NCBI GenBank assembly: GCA_030704615.1
Contig: CM060733.1
Location: 17,298,001-17,362,000, forward strand
Length of the DNA: 64,000 bases
Direction of reading: 5' to 3'
Source: Takakia lepidozioides
Lineage: Eukaryota; Streptophyta; Takakiopsida; Takakiales; Takakiaceae
Shown: positions 18,490 to 30,097 of the stretch, one piece after another
How positions within the stretch are numbered: position 1 is the stretch's first letter
Layout: each line of letters begins with the position of its first letter
Made by a program: the position numbers and the translations under genes
Notes under the pieces: model-generated
The model's database searches: none
Told to the model about the DNA's origin: nothing
The model's input: the letters and a program-made list of their open reading frames with translations, nothing else

Positions 18490-21372
18490 AACATCGTAGC
18501 CGGTGCAATGATATGGCATCCCTTATCCCTCCATTATGCTGGAGTGGCAGTACCCTTGTTCACTCTAACCAAGAAGGATGTGAAGTTTATTTGGAGTGCA
18601 TAGGCACAAAACGCCTTTTCTGCCTTACAGGTGAAGTTGGTAACTGCTCCCATCCTGGCAAGACCAGATTTCTCAAGACCGTTCGTCTTGGATGTTGACT
18701 GGTCCATCAAAGGAGTAGGGGCAGTCTTGTCACAAAAGGAGTATAAAAAGGAGAGGGTCATTGCATACGCCAGTAAGGTACTATCTGATGCTCAGCGCAA
18801 ATATCACCCTATGGAGGGTGAATGCTATGCCTTGGTATGGGGAGTATTACACTTTAGGCAGTACCTGTATGGAACCCCTTTTGTAATCAGGACTGATCAC
18901 AAACCACTGGAGTGGTTGGCAACGGTAAGTGACGCATACGGACGTAGGGGTAGATGGATCATGATGTTACAAGATTTTGAGTTTAAAATTGTTCACAGAG
19001 CGGGTGCTAGGCATGCTAACGTAGATGCACTAAGCAGGTATCCAGTGGGACCAGCTGAGGAAACCGAGGAAATCGAGGTATACTCTACTTCTCTGTACAG
19101 TCAGAAAAGAGAAGGGAGAAAGAGGGATGGAGCCTATCTTCTTAAGCTAGCTTGGGATAGGGGTGCCATCAATGCTTCGTTATTTCAATTTAAGGAGGGT
19201 AAGGAGGAGTTGAGAGAAGAAGCTCATAGGCAAGTAGGGTATAGCAGTGAAAAAGGGGAGATGATTTGCAAGAGAGAAGAGTACTATGCATGTGTATGGG
19301 GCCTTTGGCACTTCAAGAAAATACTGTTGGGAAGTCATTTTTCTTTGGAAACAGATCTAGATCCATATTGGTGGCTGTACTCAGAGCACCACATAGGCAT
19401 AGACTTACTTGGTGACTTTTCATTTGAGTTCGTTCCGGGCATAGTAAGATCTTCCACAGGTGGAATGTTGACCAAGGCTCATGGCATATTGAAGGGAGAA
19501 CTGAAACCAGGCATAATGCCAGATGGAGAAGGAAAGAGGGTGACTTTTGCTGCACAGACTTTTGCTACAAAAAAACAAGGAAAGGGTATTGATCAATCAA
19601 GCTCTGTCAATCTGGTAAGGGAGGGTATTTGGAAGGATAAGGGTGCAGGAAGGATAGAGGCTCCTGCAATCAGCAACAAGGAAAGGGAGCATCTGATGCC
19701 CTCTTGTCCCACCATCCATGTGATTACCCGAGGATCTCGTGCTCGTGATAAGGAGCTAAGCGAGGTACATCCAGCCTGTGACCTTGTGGAAGAGCGATCG
19801 AACAATGAAAGGGGAAGCTTGCAAGAGACACCATTCCTTCAACACTTGACAAGCACTCCAACAACAACAAGAACGCGGGTGACTTCCTCATCAGAATGCC
19901 CAGCCAAGGAAAACATGGGGGGTGAGTGTTCCACCAAGACGTTTTGTTCTTCAGACAGTGATGGAACAAGTGGTTCAGAACAAGACACTTCTTCTTGCAA
20001 CAAGATTGATGAAGGGGACTGGGTACCATGGACCGCACCCACCAAAGCTACTCAGATGTCATTATTACGTGAGGCTGAAAGATGGGGGAAAAGGTCTCTC
20101 ATCAGCTCTGACCATCATACAGCAGCTGTTAAGGAGGAAAGGCAACCTGATGTGCTTGATGATGTGGAAGTCATGCACCTCTTATGTTTTGGAGAAGTCA
20201 ATGACTACCTGACAAAAGAGGAGAGCAAGAGAGCCAAGAGGCGGGCAAGGCAGTACTCCTATCTCAAAGGTGAGGTCTACTTTGATGGAAGGGTAGTTCC
20301 ACCAAGAACTGACAGAGGGGCAATAATCACTGAAGTACATGAAGCCACTGGCCACTTTGGAGTCAGAAGAACACAAGAGGAGATATGCCGACGTTATTTC
20401 TGGCATGATAGAACAAAACTCATCAGGCAAGTACTCAAGGGCTGTGGTAAATGTCAGATGGCCAAACAGAACGGAGTGTTGCGCTCAGGTAGCTCAAAAC
20501 TTCACAGCATTCCAGTAGTGGATCTGTTTTTCAGAGTTGCAATTGACACGGCAGGACCATTACCTATAACCAGCAGGGGCAATCAGTACTTTCTGGTGGC
20601 AATCGATCACTTCTCAAAATGGATAGAAGCTGCACCAGTGGCAGATCATACAGCAGCCCTTGCTGCCCGCTTTCTTGAGGAAGAAGTAATTGACAGGTAT
20701 AGCTGCCCACATACGTTGCTCACTGACAATGGCACAGAGTGGGGAGGTGAGTTTGAAGATACATGCCGCGAATACGGCATAAAGAGGGAGCATAGCGCCC
20801 CCTACTGGCCTCAGTGTAACGGTATGGTGGAAAGGGTCATTAAGTCTCTCAAACAAAGCATCACCACCCTAGGAGTTGGAAACGACACTGAGCGGGATCA
20901 GAATCTCTATAAAGCCCTGTTTGGTTACAGAATGGGTGTCCATGCTTCCACTGGATTCTCACCTTTTCAGGTACTTACTGGTAGAATTCCAAGGCTGGGA
21001 ATTGACAACAGGTTGCATTTTCTTACAACACCAGTAAATTCTGATGGATCTGTAGCAGAGGTCACACTTATGATGCAGCAGAAAATCCAGCTTCTCACAG
21101 AGATGAAGGCAAAACTGCGAAAGAGTGTGAAAAAAGGGCAGCGTCAACAGGCAAGAGATTATGAAAGAAGGCATCAAGCAGGGCATACCTACTGCACGTT
21201 GATGGAGAACAGCAAGGTAATGATGTTGAGGCCTGGAAAGAGGTCTTCCATGACATCTCCATGGGAGGGACCCTATGACTTTTTGGGGTACAAGGATGAA
21301 GGAAGCACTTCTGCTCTCTGTCTTAAGGGCTGTAGGACCAGATCACTTCATAGGGAAGAAATGCACATGTAG
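18490..21372 (+). pseudogene. Gypsy element 1 RNase H, degenerate second RNase H, integrase
   Basis: The frame first reads HYAGVAVPLFTLTKKDVKFIW and an in-frame TAG at 18601-18603. Counting from 18631, RNase H covers residues 17-137 with acidic residues D23, E64 (GECYAL), D89 (RTDHKP) and D132 (NVDALSR). A second, homologous domain covers 167-283 (EEYYACVWGLWHFKK, ETDLDPYWWL, DFSFEFVPG). It keeps E217 and D242 but has Ala and Gly at the first and last catalytic positions. A 230-residue Ser/Thr-rich linker follows. Integrase has the HHCC finger (H570, H575, C605, C608) and a DDE triad at D639, D699 (LLTDNGTEW) and E734 (NGMVERVIKSL). The frame runs into the 3' LTR. The stop codon and the missing link to RT make this copy non-autonomous. 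Confidence 0.9.
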
Positions 21373-22792
21373 AAGGATAGGGTAGAGGTTGGCAGGCACA
21401 AGGATGTGCCAGCAGCTGAAGCAGAGCCGTCATGCCTTAATGAGGACTGGAATCACGATAAGAAGAAACGTCGGAAATGGCTGACGAGGGAGATGACAAG
21501 GTGCCTTCTTGACAAGCAGACCCACCGCTTCAATGAGTATAAGACAGATAAGTTCGAAGAGTGTTGGCTTCTTTTTTTTGGCACTTAGGAATGACTGTGT
21601 GAAGTTTTTGGAACTGTCTCTTGTTTCTATAGAAAGGGACAGAAATGTGAGGAGTGGAGAGCTTTTGGAGAATGGAATGAAGGCACTGGAATTCAAACCA
21701 GGATGATGTGGAGATGGATGCACCTGTTGTTTCACTGTCATTAGGAAAATGAGAGGGGACAGGGATATCTCATCTCAGGGTTAGGATGGTTGCTATTGTT
21801 GTGTTCTTTTTCCTTATTTTTTGTGTCTTCAGCCAGCAAAACAAGGCGGCCCTGGATGCTAGAACCTTGAGAAGGGATGATGTGGATGGGAAGGAAGGTC
21901 AATACTGTTTTGGGGTGTGGATCTGATTTGTAGAGGTGTTCCAAACATATGAATGACTGAAGTTCGCAGTTGAGGAGAAAAAGAGAGCTGACAGGGGGTG
22001 TGATTTGAGTTCTGTAGAAGGGTTGTGAAGCACCTTGGCCAAATACATCCACTGAGAGAAGGGCAGAGCAAGGATCAGTCATTGGAGAGAGAGAGAGAGA
22101 GAGAAGGACGGAAGGGCAGATCATATCTCGTGTGACAGAGGTTGACTTCAATGATGGAAGCACTGGATGCCTGGCTGGATGTGCATTGCATTGCATTGTA
22201 GACGTGTTGTTGTGGAAAAGTGAGGGAATCACACACAAAGGAGAAAAAGATAGTGAGAGAAAGAAAAAGTGAAAGAGGGAGAAAGGGTGATGAGAGATGG
22301 ATAAAAAGGAGAGGTAAGGTCAAGAAGACATGAACCCTGAATGGTCAAACTAGTGGGCCTGCAGTCCATGGCAGATCTGAGTTGCCCATCCACCTAGACC
22401 GAGCTCTCATTACAAACTGAAAGGGGCTTCCGACGTGTTGCTGACTAAGGGAACTGCCCACTAGGGCAGTGTTTCATCACTGACATAGGGCTGATTGCAT
22501 CGCTGAATACATCATGGCAGCAGGGCTGGTGCTGTATCTGTAGGTAGAGGATGTTGAGTAAAAGGTGAAACCAAGAGTGAACGTACAACATTTGGCTCCC
22601 CATCCATGTCTTCTCTTCCGCTGCGGCGTGGATGAGGATTGCTTGAACTCTGATCACGAAGGAGCTGAGGGAAACCCACAGCCAAGTGACGACAGTTGGA
22701 CAGACTAGAACAACGTTTCTTTCTTTTGCTCCGCTTAGAATGGAGGGGAGCACAATTAGAATTATACAGAAGGGGATTCACGCCCCTTCTTT
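21310..22792 (+). repeat. Gypsy element 1, 3' LTR
   Basis: This is the second LTR, nearly identical to 13544-15024. No polypurine tract is evident just upstream (AAGGATGAAGGAAGCACT), and the pol frame continues into it. This fits loss of the LTR's 5' part together with the end of the internal region. Confidence 0.9.
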
Positions 22793-24608
22793 TCACACTA
22801 CAATAGCATTGCTATCCATCAAGCGAGTAGAGTTTGAAAGCTGGGAGGAAAGGAAGGTGAATGTTTATACTCATTCTGAAACAGAAGATGAAGAAGGAGG
22901 AGAGGATGTGGCAGAGCCAACGGAGAGTTCAAACTCTCCAACACCATTACAATTGAGTTACATGAGTGAAGAAGAAGAAACCCAAGGGCAGAACTTGGAA
23001 GATGAAAACAGAGAGAAGAAATTGGAAGATGAAGAGTATGAAGAAGTAGACCCAACAGCTGAGGTTGAGACTACAACCAGGACATCCCAACCCGTTGAAC
23101 CTGGATCAAGTGGAGCACTTGGATCACATGCCAACAAAGGTGTCGGCTCAGGGGGATCACGCGGGCGGCCTGGATCTGGCTTTGGGGGGACAGGGAGTGT
23201 GGGAAGTAGTGCAACTGGAGTTGGGAATACTATGAATATAGTGAGGCTAGTAGCACGGAGTGCTCAGGGGCCAGCACTTGGTGGAAGTTCCACCACAACT
23301 ACCACAGGTCCTCAAGGACCAGCACCAGCAAGGGGGCCAACACCTGTCAGTGGGCAGGGGGTAGGGCCACAGATGGCGTTACAACCAACACGGGCAAAAC
23401 CAGCTTTTCCAATATATTCAGGAAAAAAGGATCCTGATGTACACATTAGCCAATTTGAGCACATGTGTATAGTGAACAATGAGAATGGCGATGATGCCAA
23501 GATGAGACTATTTCCTTGTTCACTTATAAAGAAAGCAAGTGAATGGTATGCAAGATTCCCTGATAATCATTTCCTAACCTGGAATGGCTTGAATACAACA
23601 TTCCGAAATAGGTTCATGACAAGTAAAACTGAGGATGAAGTGTATGGAAGTTTACAACAGTTAAAGCAAAAGAAGCATGAAACTGTTGAGGAGTATATGG
23701 AAAAGATGGAATTGATGATGAAAAAGCTGGCTGCTGTACCAGCACTAGGTTTACAGAAGACTTGGTTTGTGAGTGGACTAAGACCAGAGTTGCAAAAGAA
23801 AGTGGATATGTTACCCCATAATACAATGGAGGAGGCATTTGAAACAGCGAACAAAATTGAGCAATTGGGAATTCTCAGGAGAGAGAAAAGGGATGATGAG
23901 GACTCTGAGGATGAGGAAGATGAGGAAGAAGAGCAAGAGCTTAAGAGGAAGAGTAAGAGGAAGGAAAAGTTGAAGAGGGATAAATATGAGAAAAGATTAG
24001 AAGAAATCTTGAAGAAGTATGCCACAGAGGCTACAACACATTGGAGGAAGGGTGTTTGGTGTGCAAAATGCTAGAATGAAGGCCATACCACCACTGAATG
24101 CCACATAAAAGAGAAACACTGTACTATCTGTAAAATGGATAACCATTCTACTGAGAATTGTTACTACAACAGAAGGACAGCTACAAGAGAACCTAGGCAA
24201 GTAAGGGTGCATCAAGTACAGCCCCAGCCAAGAAGAAACAGTGATCAGGACCACTATGGTAGGCCTGGTGGTTATAACAATGGCATGGAAAGGAGAGGTA
24301 ATCCAAGAGGGAATTACCAAGGAAATTCCAGAGGCAACTATCAGGGTAATCCAAGGGGGAATTACCAGCCAGGGAATCAGGATTACAGAAACAATCCCAA
24401 AACAGACCAAGGGCGAGGATCTAATGGGGAAGAACTGTGTTACTATTGTAATCAGGCAGGACATCGCAAGGTAGCCTGTCCATTCTGGATCAGACACCAT
24501 AATGAGATGAGAGCTCCTGTGACTGAGGGGCCAGTGGTGGCAGCTCACATGGTTAGGCCATGTGTTGCTAGAAGTAAGTACAATGATAGTAACCAGAAGC
24601 AAAGTTAA
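22793..24608 (+). pseudogene. Gypsy element 2 gag
   Basis: The frame is open from within the LTR. An acidic, Gly/Thr-rich N-terminal region precedes the gag core at about 23395-23870 (FPIYSGKKDPDVHISQFEHM, EWYARFPDNHF, FVSGLRPELQKKV). A charged Asp/Glu-Lys/Arg tract follows. Three CX2CX4HX4C zinc knuckles come next. The first (24060-24101) is interrupted by an in-frame TAG at 24072-24074 exactly after its second Cys. The second (CTICKMDNHSTENC) and third (CYYCNQAGHRKVAC) are intact in the same frame beyond the stop. Between them is a run of Gly-Asn-Tyr repeats (RGNYQGNSRGNYQGN). The single stop could be a mutation. Programmed readthrough is possible but is not supported by other signals. Confidence 0.85.
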
Positions 24609-25260
24609 ATTAATACCTCCAGTAGATGAGGAAGGTGATGATAATGAAGATGACAATGATATGCTTGAAGATGATGAGGCTTGGAGAGATGAGAAGGAAC
24701 TGCATAAGGAAGTGGCAGATACCATAAGGGAAATGCAGAAGAGTACTCATATTCCTATGGCAGATTCCTCTGATTCTGAAAGAGAAGAGGCAGTGAGTGA
24801 GGATGAAGGGAAGAAAGAAGCTGCAGAAATGCAGAGTAATGAAGGGACTTTGGCTGAAGTAATATGCCAGTCCAAAGTAGAGATTACCATTGGACAACTA
24901 TTGGCTGTGGCATCTTATTGTAGGCACAGGCTGTATCAAGCAATCAATCAGATTGCCCAAGTGACAAGGAACACAGACCTGAACAGCAAGGTGACCAGTT
25001 ATAATGTGAAGCCGGAAGGGCGAGAAACAGTCATGGACTTTGATGATTCTATGCTAGTAATCCAATTGAGAATTGGAAGCACAGAATTAACTGATGTACT
25101 GATAGATGGAGGCTCTGGAGTGAATATCATGACAAACCAATTAAGGCAGAAGCTTGGTCTAAGTAACATGAAACCAGCCCTATTTACAGTAACAATGGCA
25201 GATCAAAGAAGTGTTTAGCCATTGGGATTGATAAGATGATTTAAGATACATATTCAAAAG
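24562..25260 (+). pseudogene. Gypsy element 2 protease
   Basis: The frame is shifted by +1 relative to gag and overlaps it by about 47 bases. After an acidic N-terminal region, the aspartic protease motif VLIDGGSGVNIMTNQLRQ lies near 25097-25150, with the D-G-G-S form seen in some plant gypsy proteases in place of D-T/S-G-A. The frame ends at TAG (25216-25218), followed by TGA. The sequence beyond still looks protease-like, so these stops are probably decay. Confidence 0.8.
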
Positions 25261-25282
25261 ATGATCTTTAAGATCACAGTAT

Positions 25283-26400
25283 GTGTTGAAAATGGATGAA
25301 GTCATGGAAGCTTACTCCTTATTGCTGGGTCGACCGTGGCTGAAACAGGCCAGGGTATTCCATGACTGGAATTCCCAGTTACTAACTGTGCATGATGGGA
25401 TGCACAAGATACAAATCACCACTAAGAAATCTAGTAGACTACCTGCTACGAGAAGACCTCGAGGGGTCAGGGAGTATGACTGGAGGGGAGGACTTGATGA
25501 GGAGCAGGAAGCTACCCTGTTCGCTGTACACCCAGAGTGGGAGCAGGTTGCAGAGATGCAACTGGAAGGCCTAAGTTGTTTGAAAGGTATCTACTGTGGT
25601 GTAGTGACAGCAACACCAATTGAGGGTGAAACAAGCAGTTATCCACCATATTTCTATGAAGAAAGAGAGGGAGAAATGGAAATCCTAGAGGAACCAGCCA
25701 CTGTGAGTTTACAGGATGAAGTGGTGACTGGTTGGGCAATCACAGCTGATGAGCAGGTGAGAGAAGTGAATGTGGGAACTGAAGAGGAACCGAGGATGGT
25801 GAAGGTAGGGGCTGATTTGGAGCCAGAATTCTTTGAGGAAGCTAAGAGTCTGTTCATCAAATACAGAGATATATTTGCTTGGAGCTACGAGGGGATACCA
25901 CCTGAGATCTGTCAGCATAAGATTGAACTGGAACCAGGGTCAGTACCAATCAAACATGCAAGGTACAGAATGAATCCCAACTATGCACAGAAGGTTGGGG
26001 AAGAGATCAAGAAGTTGGCTGATGCTAAGTTTATATACTCGATAAAGTATACAACTTGGTTGTCACCCATTGTGATAGTTCCAAAAAAGAATGGTAAACT
26101 GAGAGTTTGTGTTAACTATAAGAAGTTGAATGCTTGTACGAAGAAAGATCATTTCTCTTTGCCATTCACAGAAGCGGTATTGGACACTGTGGCAGGCCAT
26201 GAGATGTACTCATTCATGGATGGCTTCAGTGGTTATAATCAAGTGCAAGTGGCAGAAGAAGACCAAGGAAAGACAGTTTTCATCACAGACTGGGGTGCTT
26301 ATGCATACAAAGTCATGCCTTTTGGATTTTGTAATGCACCAACAACCTTTCAGAGAGTGATAAGTGAATCTTTTCATGAGTATCTGGATGATTTCATGCA
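25283..26400 (+). pseudogene. Gypsy element 2 reverse transcriptase, truncated
   Basis: The end of the protease region (SLLLGRPWLKQARVFHDWN) is followed by a spacer, and then RT motifs WLSPIVIVPKKNGKLRVCVN, MDGFSGYNQV, VMPFGFCNAPTTFQR and the catalytic YLDDF near 26380. Similarity stops a few codons later at about 26400. The thumb, RNase H and integrase are absent. Confidence 0.85.
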
Positions 26401-26990
26401 GGTACTCTTGGAGGTTAGCTATTTCATGAGCATGAGCGGCATGAGCGGAGTAGTAAGACAATCGGTTTTCATGAGCAGAAGTACAAATTCCGCAAATAAA
26501 AAACATTAAAAAACATTATTTTAATGGGATGTGTAAATAAAAAATAAAAAAACAAAATAATATTCATTGTTTGAAGTAGAAATTGTAGTTTTGAGAGCCG
26601 TGCTTATGCTATTTCGATTTCTGCTCATGCGAATTCCGAGCGACATCTGCAAAAATGGCGCCGAATTTCGCGGTAATAGGTTCCGCAAGTAGAAAAATCG
26701 GCGACGTATTGCACGGTAATAGGTGACTCCGGCGAAAAATGGTGCCAAATTTCGCGGTTATAGGTCCCAACTTCATTGAAGTGTAAGCCCAAAATTTGGA
26801 AATGTGGCGCCGAATTTCGGTACATGGTTCCGGGCATTGCACAAATGTAGGGCAGTTCTGGGCCATGTAACTGGAAATTCGGCGCCATTTTTCCAGAAAT
26901 GGCCCCTTCAACTGCAACTGTTGGAACTCAGTTTTCTGGAAGATTTGCAAATTTTTCCTGCCGTCATCTTTGAATTGATTCTGTTTCGAC
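26401..26990. repeat. Degenerate GGCGCCGAATTTCG repeat region with foldback
   Basis: The stretch holds repeated forms of TGGCGCCGAATTTCG and CGCGGTAATAGGT at about 26655, 26712, 26742 and 26802, and an inverted copy GAAATTCGGCGCCATTTTTCC near 26873. An inverted pair CATGAGCAGAA / TTCTGCTCATG lies near 26469 and 26619. No coding function is supported. The region may be a decayed MITE or satellite fragment next to the broken end of gypsy element 2. Confidence 0.5.
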
Positions 26991-27170
26991 ATTGAATTGT
27001 CACTGGACGTGAACGGATATCCAACAGTCCCTAGTGTTTAAAATACATCACTTTAATATTGTCTGTCTCATTCCAGGAGTTTTGGGGTGCAATTCATTAC
27101 ACTGCAAAACAAAGTCTAATGCATAAAAATACAATTGCAAATATCCATATGGTGGATTTCTTTTTCCCCA

Positions 27171-29658
27171 TCAATGATTTCTGGAATCCCGGTGGAGGAG
27201 TTTGTGCAGCTCGTTCACGCTCAACGCTGGTGCATGAATAAATTCATCAATAGTCAAGTTCATCCTCAACCTCTTCAGGTAAATGTAATATAGATGCTTG
27301 CACGGATAATACTTTGACACCTTCTTTGCTTTCATCAACGAGAAGTCCGTACAATTGCAAGTCGGCTCCACTCCAATCGTAATTGTGTATACGTCGTCGC
27401 GTACAGCTGAGTCGGCCGTTGCCATCCGATAAACACGCCCAAGGCCGGGTGGGGGTATGTCCACGGAGCTCTGATAGTGCAAGCCATCCCAAGAGCATTG
27501 ACAATCCGAGTCTCATTCAACTTGTTGGGAGTGTCGTCTCTTCACTCTTCCGAATCGCATTGTGGGATGTGCAGAATTGTCCAATCTGTCTCTACTGGAC
27601 GGAGCAGCCTGCAATGGCTGGGTCTGAGGAACTGGAAACGAGTGGGCCGGGACGTCTGTGCGTTGCACCATTCGAAATCCTGCTGCAAAAAGAGCATCCG
27701 CCTCATTCTGAGAGAGGTTGCAACCCGGTGCAACAGGCCAGACGCCCGGAGGCTCGGACATTCCCTGAATCTCGTATTTGGGCTTGCCAAATACACAGGT
27801 CATTATGTCGTGCCTACAGAACCAAAACGTCTACGTTGTGGCGTGAGAGAATGTGGGAGTCAAAAATTTGCCGCTGAAACAAGGTGCAGGTACAACACCG
27901 TGTGGGTTCCTCCGAATCATCTCACCACAACGTGCTCTCGTATCCACCCGGATGGCGCAGCACTTCCTTCGAAATGCAGGCAATGTCATTGCTATTCTCT
28001 ACTGTGACTCCGACACTCTTGTCCCACAATGGGTATGTTGTACTGCGTTACTACAGATGGCTCGTTATGTTCCGCGGGCACGTGCCCTGTGCTCAAAGGA
28101 AATGACGATCTTGAACGTGCAGGACTTGCGGTGCTCGACGAGACCTCCTCGGGCAACATCACGAGACCACGAGGGAGCGTGCGAATATTCTTGTCAGCTC
28201 GCCATGAATCATCTTCTTCGCCAGGTGCCTCGTCAGGTCTTCGTCTCACTGGACGGGTGTGAATATCTCCTTCCAAGTGTTGGCCTCTTCGAAGCAATGG
28301 CGTGTCCCGAAGGCCCTCTCGCAAGGCTGCCGTCCACTTGCGAGGATTCTTCAATCTGGAGGCAGTCCGCATCAGCATTTCCTGCCTGTCCGGCCCCAAG
28401 CCCCACTGTTTAGAACTCGTTGTACCTACATTGCTGCATAATTGACCTGACTATGTCCTCCGTTGTGGCAGTGAGGATGTCCACCAGATGCGCCGCATAG
28501 GAGGCACGCCAGGAAGAATGTACTGATTCGGCCATGTTTGTTGTCCGCATGTCGGTGTCGGAGTCCAGACACATTTCCTGCACATGCACATGTTGAGGTT
28601 ACAAGCAAGTTACAAAGAAGGAGTAGCATAATATTCAACGTGACGCGAATTCGTCAAACTCACCTCCCGCATATAGTCACCGAACTGGAGGAAACGATAA
28701 TGCCACCATGCTAGCCAACTGACCATTGCTCCATCGTCTGATTTCTTTACAACATGTGACGTTGTCCACCAAGCCCGTATACATGCAAATTGTGTCTCTG
28801 CATCATCCAAGGTGGGAGCACGCTTCCACACAAGACACATGGAACGGTGCTCCTCTCTGAAATCTGGCGCCACGAGCCGGGTTGTGTACTGCGACAAGCT
28901 CTGCAAAAAATGGAACCCACAAGATTTCTCCTTGCCTTCCATCGGAACATTGGGGTCTTCCCCGTACACCTTTCGGATGGCAGCCCAATTTGCTTGTGCG
29001 TTGTCCGCCATGAAACCACGGAAATTGGGAGGGGCCAATCCCGCCCTGGCCATCTGTTCGTTTATTCCCTGCCAAAGAAGCATCTCCGATTGTGTGTCCT
29101 CTCCTTTCATCTCACAAATAACAATTGTCATTAGCATCCTGCAGTGGGTGTCGTAGACATGTGCAGCCATTGTCACCCACTGGTGATTTGTAATTCGCTT
29201 GATATGGTCGAACATGACCCAACTGTTTGACAAGTCCACACTCGTCATCCGGTCGTCCAGTTCGACGCCGCTGCCAGGCCCACACGTGGACATTTTGAAT
29301 ATGAAACAACGATCTGCCTCAGTCCCTTGTCCTGGAAACCTACTTCCACGAATGTAGTCATATCCACATCGTCGCTTCACCTCCAGAATGGAGTGCATAT
29401 CCGAGCCACGCCCAATTTTCTGTTTGCAGGAGACAATGTGGTTTCGGACATTCGGTGAACAAACGTGGGACACCGACTCCAGCAATGCCTCCATTTCCTT
29501 CTCATCGAGAGGAACTCTGTCGGAGCCGTCTTCCGACATAATTTTGGCCAATGCCATCTTATGGACGGCCTGCAGCTGTATCTGTTTGGGTTTGGCACCA
29601 GGTCTCAACCTAACCTCCTCCTGAACGAGCTGCTCTGCCTCGTGGGCAGCCTCCCGCT
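27171..29658 (-). pseudogene. MULE-like transposase with SWIM zinc finger, copy A
   Basis: On the minus strand, exon 1 (about 29658-28664) encodes a DDE-type core: SWVMFDHIKRITNHQWVTMA, AHVYDTHCRMLMTIVICEMK, FMADNAQANWAAIRKVYGED and a Cys/His motif CGFHFLQS. An 86-nt intron (28578-28663, GT...AG) follows. Exon 2 reads EMCLDSDTDMRTTNMAESVH and DIVRSIMQQCRYNEF, and then loses frame near 28410, continuing as QWGLGPDRQEMLMRTASRLK. Further frame changes lead to a C-terminal SWIM finger, CNC-x17-CKH (YYPCKHLYYIYLKRL), near 27240-27380. The order DDE core then SWIM is typical of MuDR-like transposases. Upstream of 29658 a TAG closes the frame, so the N-terminal DNA-binding part is absent. Copy B at 45.6-49.3 kb shares the intron position. 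Confidence 0.65.
28578..28663 (-). other. Intron in MULE-like copy A
   Basis: On the minus strand the donor GGGAG|GTGAGTTT and acceptor CATGTGCAG|GAAATG flank 86 nt. The intron lies at the same protein position as the 111-nt intron of copy B. Confidence 0.65.
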
Positions 29659-30097
29659 AGTTCCCCCTCGCCTTGTGACAATGGGAACCAACGTGTATGC
29701 AAGCTCGTGTGAGGAAAAATGGCAGAATCTGCCACACCTGCTTTTAACGACTGCTATCTCGGTTCCACTCACTAGTACCTTCATCTCTCTTATCTCAGCT
29801 CTCTCTTCTTGCTTTCCCTCTTTTTTTTTTTTCCTGTTTTTTCAAAAATAGGACAATCTGATGCTACCAACCCGGCTGCCCAGCCTGTCCAATTGAATGT
29901 GGGCCCGATTTTTGGACGTGTGAAAAATAAAACAATTCATTTATGCTATTTTCCAATTTTGGATGATGGTTTCATATCAGAATGGTCTCTAGTAGGGAGG
30001 TTCTCATCTACACGACCTCCTGCATCCAACAGAAGAAGAATGAGCCAATTTGGCCAAGCACAGCGCCCCCAGTGCCTGCTCAAAGGAGGGGGGTCCA
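29659..30097. other. Non-genic stretch upstream of citrate synthase
   Basis: This stretch contains a T12 tract at about 29821 followed by CCTGTTTTTTCAAAAATAG, which could serve as a 3' splice site for a 5'-untranslated intron of citrate synthase. No TATA box or other gene was identified. Confidence 0.35.

Larger units (their letters stand above)
13544..22792 (+). mobile_element. Ty3-gypsy LTR retrotransposon (element 1)
   Basis: The element has near-identical LTRs (13544-15024 and 21310-22792), a primer-binding site at 15025-15036, gag-protease-RT at 15477-18470 and RNase H-integrase at 18490-21372. The order protease, RT, RNase H, integrase is that of Ty3-gypsy elements, and no chromodomain was seen. 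The coding region is broken by a deletion, a frame change and a TAG between RT and RNase H. The LTRs lack TG...CA ends and no target duplication was found, and the tandem repeat upstream suggests that the true 5' LTR starts earlier. The high LTR identity suggests fairly recent insertion or LTR gene conversion. Confidence 0.9.
22793..26400 (+). mobile_element. Truncated Ty3-gypsy retrotransposon (element 2)
   Basis: A second gypsy element, unrelated in sequence to element 1, starts directly after the 3' LTR of element 1 and ends inside its RT domain. It has neither LTR in the window. The abutment suggests that element 1 inserted into element 2, although the matching 5' part of element 2 was not recognised upstream of 13.5 kb. 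The coding region carries several stops and frame changes. Confidence 0.8.

Noticed and set aside
24072-24074. Programmed stop-codon readthrough in gypsy element 2 gag
   Set aside because: The stop interrupts a zinc knuckle rather than lying between gag and pol, and the element has other stops. Simple mutation is more likely.
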